NCBI RefSeq assembly: GCF_005048155.1
Contig: NZ_SUMB01000012.1
Coordinates: 62,001 to 126,000 of the forward strand
DNA from: Streptomyces piniterrae
GTDB lineage: Bacteria; Actinomycetota; Actinomycetes; Streptomycetales; Streptomycetaceae
Direction of reading: 5' to 3'
DNA: 64,000 bases
Part shown: piece by piece, positions 25,683 to 33,763 of the stretch
Position numbering within the stretch: position 1 is the stretch's first letter
Layout of the letters: each line of letters opens with the position of its first letter
The notes under the pieces: generated by a model
Databases searched by the model: none
What the model was told of the DNA's origin: nothing
What the model saw: only the letters and a program-made list of their open reading frames with translations
Position numbers and translations under genes: made by a program

Positions 25683-27518
25683 CTAGAGGAGCATGCCGGG
25701 GACGGTGAGCACGGCGAGCAGGGCCACTCCTGCGAGCGCCCAGGCGACGTAGTCGCCGATATGCCCGGACTGCATGCGCCGGATGGGCGTCCACCAGCCC
25801 GACGCTCCGGGATGCCCGGTACGCCCGGGGCGCCACACCGCGAGCGCCGCGCATCCGATGGCGAGGGCGGTGGAGACCAGGTCCAGTACGACACCCGCCG
25901 CCGTCCAGTGCGGCGAGGCCGACACATGTGACAGCGCGGAGCCGGAACCCAGCACCGTGCCGAGGTACCCGGTGTGGTCGGCGAAGTGGTCCCCGGCCGC
26001 GCCGACCGCCGCCGCGAATCCCGGCAGTACGCCCACGGCCAGCGCCCCGGCCAGCAGCGCGACGGGCACCGCCAGCATCGTGCCGGGGACACGGCCGAGC
26101 CGGTCGCCGGTCTCCGGCTCCTCCTCCGCACCCGAGGTCTCCGGCTCGCCGTCCGCCTTCTCAGCGGGCGGGCGCGGCCCGGCTCCGCCGAAGACCCGGA
26201 GGCCTGCCCGCAGCACCGCACCACCGGTCACGGCCGAGACCAGCACGAACACCGCGGGCAGCCACGGAGCCTGCTGCCCGGCCGCCTCCTCCGCCACCGC
26301 CTTGCCCAGGCCGGTGCCGAACGGCGGCACACCCGCGAGCGCGAGCGCACCGACCCCGAACAGCACGCCGACCAACCGCAGCTCCCGCCCCCGCCCGTAC
26401 AGCTCGTACTCGTCCACCGAGCCGTACCGGGCGAGGAGGATGCCCACGCACGCGAACAGTGCCGCTTTGGCCCCGGCGTGCCCGAGCACATACAGCGCGG
26501 TCCCGGAGACGCCCTCGGGAGTGAGCACGGCGACGCCGATCAGGAAGAGTCCGACGTGCCCGATGGTGGAGAAGGCGAGCAGCCGCTTGAGGTGCCGCTG
26601 CTGCCAGCACATCGCCGCACCGAGGACGGCCGTGGCGACGCCGATGACCAGCAGTGTGCGGGTGCATGAGCTGTGCGACACGCCGCCCGGCCCTGCAAAG
26701 ACGGTCCAGTACACCCGTGCGGCGCCGTACACGCCGAGCTCCACCATCACCCCGGACAGCACCATGCACACCGGCGTCGGCGCGACCGCATGCGCGTCGG
26801 GCAGCCAGAAGTGGAACGGCACCGCGGCGGCCTTGATGAGCAACCCGGTCATCACCAGCACAAAGGCCGCCAGCACCAACGCGTCCGGCTCCCCGGTGCC
26901 GAGTGCCCGCCCGATCTGCGCCATGCCCAGTTCGCCGGTACGCGCGTACAGCAGGGCGATGCCGAGCAGCATGCAGTACCCGCCGAGCGAGTTGACGATC
27001 CCGAAGGCCAACGCCCCCTGCAGCGGCCGTGGTTCCTCCACGCGGTAACCGGTCAGCGCGTAGGCGACCACGCTCATCAGCTCGAAGAAGACGAAGGCGT
27101 TGAACAGGTCGCCGGTGAGCGTGAAGCCACACATGCCGGCCTGGAAAAGCAGCAGCAGCGCCGGGAAACCACCCGCGTGGCGCGGCGGCGGCTCCTCCAA
27201 ATACCGCCAGGAATAGACGAACGCGGCGACGGTCACCACCGATGCGAGCGCGGCGAGCCCCACCCCGAGCGGGTCGCCGACCAGCGCGATGCCCACACCC
27301 AGCCCGTCCTTCGGACGCCAGCCCCCGGCCCAGGCGACCGCCGGCCCCTCCAGGACCCCGATGAGCGCGAACACGCACAGCGCCACGGTGCCGGCCGCGA
27401 ACGCGGCGCCCAGCGCGTCGGCCGCGATCCTGGTCAGCCGCCTCCCCGCGGCGACCAGCACGGCCGAACCCAGCAGCGGCACAGCGACGACCAGCGGGAG
27501 CAGCTCACCGGCGGCCAC
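25683..27518 (-). CDS. mrpD: Mrp-type antiporter subunit D / complex I subunit 5-like protein
   Basis: A 611-residue membrane protein of the NuoL/M/N-MrpD family. LFNAFVFFELMSVVAYAL carries the conserved Glu of helix 5, LLIKAAAVPFHFWLPDAH the conserved Lys and the HxWLPDAH signature, and AMCWQQRHLKRLLAFSTIGHVG the half-helix lysine region. It forms the proton channel of a cation/proton antiporter. The C-terminus is about 100 residues longer than in a usual MrpD and ends with a SGHIGDYVAWAL segment as in NuoL. GTG start, 3 bp after the mrpC stop. It is the last gene of the operon and the only full antiporter-type subunit here. Confidence 0.88.
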   Translation of the reverse strand: MAAGELLPLVVAVPLLGSAVLVAAGRRLTRIAADALGAAFAAGTVALCVFALIGVLEGPAVAWAGGWRPKDGLGVGIALVGDPLGVGLAALASVVTVAAFVYSWRYLEEPPPRHAGGFPALLLLFQAGMCGFTLTGDLFNAFVFFELMSVVAYALTGYRVEEPRPLQGALAFGIVNSLGGYCMLLGIALLYARTGELGMAQIGRALGTGEPDALVLAAFVLVMTGLLIKAAAVPFHFWLPDAHAVAPTPVCMVLSGVMVELGVYGAARVYWTVFAGPGGVSHSSCTRTLLVIGVATAVLGAAMCWQQRHLKRLLAFSTIGHVGLFLIGVAVLTPEGVSGTALYVLGHAGAKAALFACVGILLARYGSVDEYELYGRGRELRLVGVLFGVGALALAGVPPFGTGLGKAVAEEAAGQQAPWLPAVFVLVSAVTGGAVLRAGLRVFGGAGPRPPAEKADGEPETSGAEEEPETGDRLGRVPGTMLAVPVALLAGALAVGVLPGFAAAVGAAGDHFADHTGYLGTVLGSGSALSHVSASPHWTAAGVVLDLVSTALAIGCAALAVWRPGRTGHPGASGWWTPIRRMQSGHIGDYVAWALAGVALLAVLTVPGMLL

Positions 27519-27521
27519 CCC

Positions 27522-27866
27522 TCAGCCCCTCAACTCGGCCAGCTTGTCGGGATCGACGGTCCCGTGCCGTTTGCGCAGCTGGACGACGAGAGCGAGCAGC
27601 AGAGCGGTCACGGTCGCGCCCACGACGATGTCGGTGAGCGCCAGCGCCTGCACCACCGGGTCGACGACACGGGCGCCCGGGGGCAGGTCGGAGAAGACCG
27701 GGGCGGTGCCGCCGCGCCGGTATCCGATCGCGACCAGCAGCACGTAGGTGGAGGACTGGGTCACCGTCAGGCACCCCACGGCGTGGATGAGATTGCGGCT
27801 GGTGACGAGCCCGTACACGCCGATGAGGAAGATCCACCCTGCGGCCAGGTACGGAAGGACGCTCAT
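27522..27866 (-). CDS. mrpC: Mrp-type antiporter subunit C (NuoK-like)
   Basis: A 114-residue protein with three membrane helices. PYLAAGWIFLIGVYGLVTSRNLIHAVGCLTVTQSSTYVLLVAIGY matches MrpC/NuoK, and QALALTDIVVGATVTALLLALVVQL carries the ALxLTxIVVG signature. Its ATG overlaps the stop of the MnhB-domain gene by 4 bp and its stop is 3 bp before mrpD. Confidence 0.88.
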   Translation of the reverse strand: MSVLPYLAAGWIFLIGVYGLVTSRNLIHAVGCLTVTQSSTYVLLVAIGYRRGGTAPVFSDLPPGARVVDPVVQALALTDIVVGATVTALLLALVVQLRKRHGTVDPDKLAELRG

Positions 27867-28612
27867 CGGGCTCCCGTCTCCTCGGCCGTCTCCTCGATCT
27901 CGACGGCCTGGTCCAGAAAGCGGGCGAGCAGCACGATGATCCCGCAGGCCACCTCCATCCCGACCGCGATGTTGAGGACCGCGACCGTGCCGCCGGAGGA
28001 CAGGGTGTTGAACGTACCGTGCGGAACGACGTTGGCCAGGAACGCCGAACCGGCGAGCACCGCCGCAAGGCCCGTGACCACGTATGCCGCCTCACCGACC
28101 GCGTCCCCGACCTCGTACAGCCCGACCGGCCGGATCCGCTCCAACGCGCGGTAGTCCGCGGCGATGTAGAGCAGATGCAGTGCGGTGGCCAGCACGATCC
28201 CACCCTGGAAACCACCGCCGGGACTGAGCGGTCCGTGCGCGACGACGTAGAAGCCGACGACGAGCGCGACGGGCAGCATCAGCACTCCGAACCAGCGGAC
28301 GCGGTCGGCGACAGGTGCGGGGGTCGGGTCGGTCCTGCGCTCGCCCCGGACCTGCCGCAGCAGCACCACCGTGCCGAGCACCGCGGCGAAGAGAATCGTC
28401 TGCTCGCCGAGCGTGTCGAAGGCACGCTGGTCGAAATTGACGGAGCTGACAGCGTTGGCGGTGTGCTGTGCGAGCGCGGTACGCACGGCCCGGTCACCGT
28501 AGGGATGATGGTCGCCGCCGAACGACGGCAGGTCGAAGCACGCCCATGCGTACAGCGCCGCGACCAGGACCGCACCCACCAGGAAGACCCACAGCCGGAC
28601 GGGACGGCTCAC
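27863..28612 (-). CDS. mrpB: Mrp-type antiporter subunit B (MnhB domain)
   Basis: A 249-residue protein with about seven membrane helices. The first part (to about residue 90) has a helix and a soluble loop ending TLGEQTILFAAVLGTVVLLR, as in the MbhE-type or MrpA-terminal segment; the second part (GWFQGGIVLATALHLLYIA, PLSPGGGFQGGI, VPHGTFNTLSSGGTVAVLNIAVGMEVACGIIVLLA) is the MnhB domain. The two segments in one chain suggest a fusion of the MrpA C-terminal piece with MrpB. GTG start overlaps the DUF4040 gene stop by 4 bp. Confidence 0.85.
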   Translation of the reverse strand: MSRPVRLWVFLVGAVLVAALYAWACFDLPSFGGDHHPYGDRAVRTALAQHTANAVSSVNFDQRAFDTLGEQTILFAAVLGTVVLLRQVRGERRTDPTPAPVADRVRWFGVLMLPVALVVGFYVVAHGPLSPGGGFQGGIVLATALHLLYIAADYRALERIRPVGLYEVGDAVGEAAYVVTGLAAVLAGSAFLANVVPHGTFNTLSSGGTVAVLNIAVGMEVACGIIVLLARFLDQAVEIEETAEETGAR

Positions 28613-28869
28613 CGGTCCTCGCTCCCGCTCCTCGGCCCGCGCTTCACCTTGCGCACCGTCAACAAGATCATCAGCGGTGTGACGGCCGACCCCACCGCGA
28701 GCTGGGACAGCGCCACATCAGGGGCCTGCACAAAGGTGTAGAGCAGCGCCAGGAACAAGCCGAGCAACGAGAGCACCATGGACTGGCGCAGCGGGTCGCG
28801 ATGGAACACCGCGGCCGTCGCGGCAGCGGCGACCAGCACCACCGCGATCGCGATCAACACCTCATCCAT
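28609..28869 (-). CDS. DUF4040 (MbhD-like) antiporter subunit
   Basis: An 86-residue protein with three helices. AVFHRDPLRQSMVLSLLGLFLALLYTFVQAPDVALSQLAVGSAVTPLMILLTV is the DUF4040 pattern with the PDVALSQ.AVG core, equal to MbhD or to the part of MrpA between its antiporter domain and its C-terminus. A free-standing DUF4040 protein is normal in Mbh-like and simpler Mrp complexes. The ATG overlaps the preceding F-type gene by 8 bp. Confidence 0.85.
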   Translation of the reverse strand: MDEVLIAIAVVLVAAAATAAVFHRDPLRQSMVLSLLGLFLALLYTFVQAPDVALSQLAVGSAVTPLMILLTVRKVKRGPRSGSEDR

Positions 28870-29281
28870 GCCTGTCCGTTCCGGCGCTCGTCACGGTGTT
28901 CCCTGCGACCACAAGCACGCCGATCACCAGCAGTTTCGCCATGGCCCTGCCCGGCCCGGCCACCACACACAGCGGCAGCACGGTCGCGGGAACCACGGTC
29001 CATGCTGTCCCCAGCACCACCCGGGAGCGCGGCAACACACCCAGAAAGCGGGCATAGACCAGCGTCCCGGCGGGCCCCAGCATGGCCAGCACAAGCGCCA
29101 GATCGGTGTACGAGGGACGGCCGAACCCCTGCGCCGCCAACAGAAAAACCGGGCAGGCCAGCACGGTCGACAGGTTCTGCGCGACCAGCCGGGTCCGCGG
29201 CTCGCCGACCGCCATCGTCCACAGAACCGGCGCCAGCCCCGCCACGAGCAGGACCGCCGCGGCCAGCAACCAGCCGTTCAC
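28862..29281 (-). CDS. mrpF: Mrp-type antiporter subunit F, possibly fused to a degenerate subunit G
   Basis: A 139-residue membrane protein. The first 75 residues (GEPRTRLVAQNLSTVLACPVF, TDLALVLAMLGPAGTLVYARFLG) fit MrpF. The rest (SRVVLGTAWTVVPATVLPLCVV, AMAKLLVIGVLVVAGNTVTSAG) has the position and hydrophobic pattern expected of MrpG but lacks its usual Arg-His-Ala motif, so an F-G fusion is an inference. The GTG at 29281 overlaps the upstream gene by 4 bp. Confidence 0.65.
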   Translation of the reverse strand: MNGWLLAAAVLLVAGLAPVLWTMAVGEPRTRLVAQNLSTVLACPVFLLAAQGFGRPSYTDLALVLAMLGPAGTLVYARFLGVLPRSRVVLGTAWTVVPATVLPLCVVAGPGRAMAKLLVIGVLVVAGNTVTSAGTDRHG

Positions 29282-29442
29282 CGCCGGGTGACCGCCTTGC
29301 GCGCGGCACGCACCGCCAGCGCCGCGACCAGCGCGGCCGCGGCGCCCACCAGTACCTCAAGCGGCTGGACGGTGGAGATCAGCACCCACCACAGTGCGGT
29401 CAGCGCCACCCACCACCCCAGCACCTCCACCATCCAGGCCAC
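29278..29442 (-). CDS. mrpE: Very short MrpE-like subunit
   Basis: A 54-residue peptide with two hydrophobic helices: MVEVLGWWVALTALWWVLIS and LEVLVGAAAALVAALAVRAA. This is the N-terminal helix pair of MrpE/MnhE, which normally has about 160 residues; the cytosolic domain is missing. The GTG at 29442 has GGAGG upstream and the stop overlaps the next gene, so the short length is not a sequencing gap and it is probably expressed. It is first of the E-F(G)-DUF4040-B-C-D series. Confidence 0.6.
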   Translation of the reverse strand: MAWMVEVLGWWVALTALWWVLISTVQPLEVLVGAAAALVAALAVRAARKAVTRR

Positions 29443-29669
29443 CCAGACACCTCCGGCCGGCCGGATACCGGCGGCCCGCACCACCCGTGCGGAACCCGGC
29501 CGAGACCCTGGCCGTGGCGCAGATCGTAGGCGGCCCGCACCCGTCCCGGGCAGATCCACACCGACGGCCAGCGTGTCATCCCCCGGCAGACGGGTGCGGC
29601 TGCTCGGCGCGATACCACCGCACACCGGCGGGAGAACCGCCGTCGAACCACCCGCTCGGAACCACGTGC

Positions 29670-30998
29670 TCAGTCCCGTTGCCCTCCGCGGGGCGCTGCC
29701 GGGACCTCCGGCGCGGTGTGCTCCAGCGGGACCGCGCGCGCACGCACCAGGCCGAGCTGCACGCCCTGGCGGGGCAGCACCGCGTCGAACAGCCAGTCGG
29801 CGGCCACCCTGACGCGATTGCCCGGCATCGCCAGCAGGTGGTAGCCCCGGGTCACCGCACCCGCGACCGGCCCCGACAGCGGCACCTTGAACGGGTTTGC
29901 CGCGGCCTGGACGCCGCCGAGGTCGACCACGAAGCCCAGGTCCCGGTGCTCGTAGGGACGGCGGGTGCCGTGCCCGCAGGAGGCGGCGATATTGCGTGCG
30001 GCCGCCTTCCCCTGGCGCACGGCGTGCTGCGCGGTCATGGGCGCTATCTCGCCCGGATGCCCGAGGTCGGGCACCGCCGCCGCGTCGCCGCAGGCGAACA
30101 CCTCGGGGTGGCCGGGCACGTTCAGGAACGCGTCGACGATCAGGCGGCCCTTCTCGGTCGCCAGACCCAGGTCGGCGACGAGGGGATCGGGGTGCGCCCC
30201 GACGCACCAGATGAGGGACCGGGTGGGCACGAATCGGCCACTGGTCAGGCGCACGCCGTCCTCGGTGGCCTCCGCCACCGAGGTGCCGGTGAGCACCTGC
30301 ACGCCGCGCTTCTTGAGCACTCGGAAGGCGGTGTCCGACATACGCGGGTCGAGTTCGGGGAGCACCCGCGGAGCGACGTCGAGCAGCAGCCAACGCGGCC
30401 GCTCCCCGAATTTCAGCCTGGGGTGCCGGCGAACGAGCGCGTCGGTGAACCGCTGCCCGTGCGCGGCCACTTCCGTGCCGGTGTAGCCCGCGCCGACCAC
30501 GACGAACGTGCACCGGGCCGCGCGTTCGTGCCAGTCGTCGGCGGCGTCCGCCAGCTCGATCTGGCGGGTGATGTGGTCACGCAGGTAGAGCGCCTCGGGC
30601 ATGCCCCGAAAGCCATGGGCGTGCTCGACCACACCGGGGATGGGCAACAGCTTGTTGACGCTGCCGACGGCGAGAACCAGCCGGTCGTAGCCCAGGTCGT
30701 GGTGGTGGCCTTCCGGGTCGGTCCAGCCGACCCGGCGCCGGTCCAGATCGAGCGCGTCGGCCTCGCCGAGGACGAGACGCACCCCGGGCAGGGTGCCGGC
30801 AAGCGGGACCGCCACCCTGCGTGGCTCCAGGATGCCGGTCGCCACTTCGGGCAGCAGGGGCACGTACAGGAAGTAGTCGGTCGAGTTGATCAGTACGATC
30901 TCGGCCGCGCCGTGGGCGAGGCGGGAGAGTCGGCGGGCCGTCGAGAAGCCGGCGAATCCGGCTCCGACAATCACGATGCGCGGTCGGCGTCGTTTCAT
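29670..30998 (-). CDS. Type-2 NADH dehydrogenase-like FAD flavoprotein
   Basis: A 442-residue NAD(P)/FAD oxidoreductase. RIVIVGAGFAGFSTARRLSRL is the FAD dinucleotide-binding motif, FVVVGAGYTGTEVAAHGQ the NADH one, and HPEVFACGDAAAVPDLGHPGEIAPMTAQHAVRQG the FAD/quinone-end signature of NDH-2 enzymes. Length and C-terminal amphipathic helix (VTRGYHLLAMPGNRVRVAADWLF) fit peripheral NADH:menaquinone oxidoreductases, which do not pump protons. GGAAG precedes the ATG at 30998; a GTG at 31022 is an alternative. It lies 227 bp before mrpE on the same strand, so the quinone reductase and antiporter may be co-expressed. A 28-bp tandem repeat array is upstream. Confidence 0.88.
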   Translation of the reverse strand: MKRRRPRIVIVGAGFAGFSTARRLSRLAHGAAEIVLINSTDYFLYVPLLPEVATGILEPRRVAVPLAGTLPGVRLVLGEADALDLDRRRVGWTDPEGHHHDLGYDRLVLAVGSVNKLLPIPGVVEHAHGFRGMPEALYLRDHITRQIELADAADDWHERAARCTFVVVGAGYTGTEVAAHGQRFTDALVRRHPRLKFGERPRWLLLDVAPRVLPELDPRMSDTAFRVLKKRGVQVLTGTSVAEATEDGVRLTSGRFVPTRSLIWCVGAHPDPLVADLGLATEKGRLIVDAFLNVPGHPEVFACGDAAAVPDLGHPGEIAPMTAQHAVRQGKAAARNIAASCGHGTRRPYEHRDLGFVVDLGGVQAAANPFKVPLSGPVAGAVTRGYHLLAMPGNRVRVAADWLFDAVLPRQGVQLGLVRARAVPLEHTAPEVPAAPRGGQRD

Positions 30999-31031
30999 AA
31001 TCGCTTCCAGACGAATCGACACGGCGGTGAG

Positions 31032-31180
31032 TCGGACGGTGCGAGTTCGGCGAACGGCGGATGACCTCCGCTCGGACGGTGTGAGTTCGGCGATCTGCGT
31101 CGGACGGTGTGAGTTCGGCGATCTGCGTCGGACGGTGTGAGTTCGGCTATTTGCGTCGGACGGTGTGAGTGGGTCGGGTG
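31032..31180. repeat. 28-bp tandem direct repeat array upstream of the NDH-2 gene
   Basis: The unit begins TCGGACGGTGTGAGTTCGGC and is repeated with exact 28-bp spacing from 31072, 31100, 31128 and 31156; the last copy is partial, and a diverged copy starts at 31032, 40 bp before the first regular one. Copies are adjacent without spacers. It covers the promoter region of the gene that starts at 30998. Confidence 0.8.
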
Positions 31181-31253
31181 CCCGGAAGGCACCAGGGACA
31201 AACTCGCCCTGCCGGGCCGGCGGCTCGGCCGGGGGCCGCCGGCCGAGCGTTCA

Positions 31254-31730
31254 TCACCGATCCCCAGCGAAGTCACCGATCCCCGCCGAAGTCACCTGTC
31301 GGCACACGGGGGCTGAGCGTGTAGGTGCGGCCCTCGTCGCCCCACTCGCCCACCTCCGGTTCCAAGCCGGCGTCCATGGCCCGAATACAGGGGTGCCCAC
31401 TACCAGGCCACCGACCTCGACGCGGTACCCGTACGTGGGATGCGAGGTGTGCACCACCGGACACGAACTCACCCGCAGCGCACCCAGAACCACGTTCCCG
31501 ACCCGCGGCGCGACACCACGGTCCGCGGCCATGCGCCGCAGCGCCGAGCGCAGCTCCGCCCGCTCGTCGGTGACCAGCCAGGCATCCACGCGCGGGGGCG
31601 GATCGGCGCCCGGACCGCCGTCGAAAGCGACCCGCTGTTCGCCGTAGCGCAGCAGCAGACCGGCCGGAGCGAACCGCGGCGAATTCATCGCGCCCACTCC
31701 CAGCAGGGTCAGCCGCAGGCGCCGCGTCAT
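31254..31730 (-). pseudogene. Internally deleted MBL-fold hydrolase gene
   Basis: From ATG 31730 the frame reads LRLTLLGVGAMNSPRFAPAG, LLLRYGEQRVAFDGGPGAD and VVHTSHPTYGYRVEVGG, the first half of an RNase Z-like MBL-fold family. The frame then continues into unrelated Trp/Arg-rich residues and stops at 31254. In a neighbouring frame the DNA gives WAP and then IRAMDAGLEP, GEWGDEGRTYTL and a stop at 31273, which is the normal end of that family. The middle (about 75 residues with the EFW and His metal region) is missing, with a frameshift at the joint. The reading is an inference from recalled family sequence. Confidence 0.7.
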
Positions 31731-31758
31731 AGGGCCGGCCCAGCTGCGGGTGCGGCCT

Positions 31759-32397
31759 TCAGGCCGTTGCCGCGGCGCCGACGTCCTCGGCCACCTGCTT
31801 GCTGAGCGCGGTTCGGACCAGCCCCGCGGCGAGTCGCGGCAGGTCGGCCTCTGCCACGAGGGATACCAGCTTCCCGGGCGAGGCGGGCAACCCGAGCCGC
31901 TCCGCCCCGTCCAGCGCCTTGCGGTCGAGGTAGGGGGAGAACTCCGGCCATACGGCCTGAGCCTCCCGCAGGAAGATGTCCACCCCCGTGGGGCCGATGC
32001 CGGGGACCTCCCGTAGCAGCTTCTTCGGGTCCGTACCCTCGCGCAGCCGCCGCAGATCGCCCTTGTACCGCTCCAGCAGCAGCTCGGCCCCCTCGCCGAG
32101 TTGGGTGGAGGTGCGCTCGTCGTAGCGCCGGTAGCCGCCCTCGCCGAGCGCGTCGACGCGCTGCTGCCAGGTGGCCTCCGCCATCCGCCGGGCATCGCGC
32201 ATTCCGGCGGTGAACAGCGCGCGGGCCGCCGCCACCGCGGTGTCCGACCGGATACGGGCGGACAGCAGTAACGAGAGCACCAGGAGCTGGTACAGCGGCG
32301 CTGGGGTGTCCCGCAGCTTGATGCCCGCCTGGGCGGCGTAGGTCCGGCCGTGCCGGTCGAGCAGTGCCCGGACCACGGCCTCGTCCTTCTTGCTCAT
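31759..32397 (-). CDS. Helix-hairpin-helix endonuclease III-like protein
   Basis: A 212-residue DNA-repair-type protein of the HhH-GPD superfamily. LVLSLLLSARIRSDTAVAAARAL opens the fold, and KLLREVPGIGPTGVDIFLREAQAVWP is the HhH with the following helix. The iron-sulphur cluster Cys of classical endonuclease III are absent, and the catalytic Asp follows in the DRKALDGAERLG region. Its substrate (oxidised base or other lesion) is unknown. It stands 28 bp before the MBL-fold remnant on the same strand. Confidence 0.82.
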   Translation of the reverse strand: MSKKDEAVVRALLDRHGRTYAAQAGIKLRDTPAPLYQLLVLSLLLSARIRSDTAVAAARALFTAGMRDARRMAEATWQQRVDALGEGGYRRYDERTSTQLGEGAELLLERYKGDLRRLREGTDPKKLLREVPGIGPTGVDIFLREAQAVWPEFSPYLDRKALDGAERLGLPASPGKLVSLVAEADLPRLAAGLVRTALSKQVAEDVGAAATA

Positions 32398-32497
32398 GAC
32401 GCACTCACTCGTCCTTGTTGTTCAGACGCACGCCTTCACCCGGATTCGCCGTGCAGGCCCGTTGAATTCGTGAAGCCGCGTGCCGCGTACTTCGCCG

Positions 32498-33028
32498 TCA
32501 CGCGGTGTGGGTGCCACGGTGGTGCAGCAGATGGATCGGCTGGGCTTTCTGCACCGCCAGCTCGTCGCGCTCCTGCATGGTGGTGAGCCGGACGCCGATG
32601 TGGAAGTCCTGGACCAGCGTCCAACCAAGGAACCCGGCCCCCAGTGTGCAGCCGAGGCCGACCGCGGAGAGCACGATCCCGGCCGTCGCTCCTGTGGCGG
32701 GCCCGTCCCAATGCGCGGCGTAGACACCGAGGCTGGCGCCGAACAGGCCCAGTGCGGCGACATTGAGCCCGGCGTGGATCGCGCCGACCGTCTTGGCCGC
32801 CGATTTGCGCGGGACGCCGGCGACCCAGTCGATCAAGCCGGGCACCGCCGCCAGGAGCGCTCCTCCCACGCCGGCGATGTTCAGGGCGATGGTCCAGTTC
32901 AGCCAGAACTGCTGGCCGGTGGCTCCGTAGAGAGCGAAGCCCACGAGGGTGCCGGTGTAGCCGGCTACCGGGTAGGCGATGAGCATCGGATGGACCGGGT
33001 GTCCGGCCAGGGTGACCCTGCTGTACAT
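32498..33028 (-). CDS. DUF2231-type membrane protein
   Basis: A 176-residue membrane protein with four or five helices. HPVHPMLIAYPVAGYTGTLVGFALYG carries the HPxHP(M) motif of the DUF2231 family, followed by FWLNWTIALNIAGVGGALLAAVPGLIDW, GLNVAALGLFGASLG and IVLSAVGLGCTLGAGFLGW, and a His-rich tail (HLLHHRGTHT). The N-terminal His may bind metal or haem; function is not established. GGGAGG lies 4 nt before the ATG at 33028. Confidence 0.8.
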   Translation of the reverse strand: MYSRVTLAGHPVHPMLIAYPVAGYTGTLVGFALYGATGQQFWLNWTIALNIAGVGGALLAAVPGLIDWVAGVPRKSAAKTVGAIHAGLNVAALGLFGASLGVYAAHWDGPATGATAGIVLSAVGLGCTLGAGFLGWTLVQDFHIGVRLTTMQERDELAVQKAQPIHLLHHRGTHTA

Positions 33029-33278
33029 GACGCCTCCCGCTTTTGCTACCCGACCTCTCTGCTCGAACAGTTTCAGCGTCCTCCGGCCGTGTACGGCACG
33101 CAAACGATCCCGCCCGCGCGGTCCCACCCGCCGACGATCCCGGGCCTTCACGAGCCCGCCGCTCACGTATTGTCGAGTTGAGGTGACCGACTGTCGCGGA
33201 GGCGGCGCGGAAGGCGTCGAACCGGACTGGCACCACAGCGTTGGCCGGAGGACACTTGGTCACGGAAGGTGAGTTCTG

Positions 33279-33449
33279 ATGGTTCCTCTGCTTTTGGTGC
33301 TCCTCCTCATCCTGATCCTTTTCGGGGCAGGCTTTGCACTGAAGGTCCTGTGGTGGATCGCCATTGCCGTACTGATTGTGTGGCTGCTGGGCTTCGTCTT
33401 CCGGGGCGCGGCCGCCGGTGGCCGTCGCGGGCGCTGGTATCGCTGGTGA
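33279..33449 (+). CDS. 56-residue hydrophobic membrane protein
   Basis: Two tight transmembrane helices (VPLLLVLLLILILFGAGFAL and VLWWIAIAVLIVWLLGFVF) and a basic C-terminal tail (RRGRWYRW). Short hydrophobic proteins with this exact plan are widespread in Streptomyces; they are candidates for stress-induced membrane peptides, but no function is proven. AAGGTGAG precedes the ATG. Co-directional with the RsbW-like gene 315 bp downstream. Confidence 0.75.
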   Translation: MVPLLLVLLLILILFGAGFALKVLWWIAIAVLIVWLLGFVFRGAAAGGRRGRWYRW

Positions 33450-33763
33450 GCAACGGCGCTGGTCCGGGGGTGCAAGTGCCTGACGCACCCCCGGACGCTC
33501 AGGGGCGCCGCGGCCATCGCCGACAGTGCCGTCCATGCCGGGGCTGGTTATGACCGCATGTCAGATCTCAGCTTCTCGCTACTTCCCGCTGCGTCGCCAC
33601 GCCTCCGGCAGGCAGATAGACCGTCGATCCGGGAACAGTCGACGGCCCGCGGCTGTTATCTCCATGGGCACCGTTTGATGGGCATCAGACCGCTCGACGG
33701 GCATCACCCGCATCGCACGGTCGTCACTACCGCCATGCCGGAAAGTCCGGAAAAGGAAGGAAC
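33450..33763. other. Intergenic region before the RsbW-like gene
   Basis: About 310 bp. It must hold the promoter of the gene at 33764. I see no strong inverted repeat and no further gene; GGGCATCA occurs twice (33679, 33699) as a short direct repeat. Confidence 0.4.

Noticed and set aside
31072..31180. CRISPR-like array
   Set aside because: The 28-bp copies are directly adjacent without unique spacers and there are no cas genes, so it is a simple tandem repeat.
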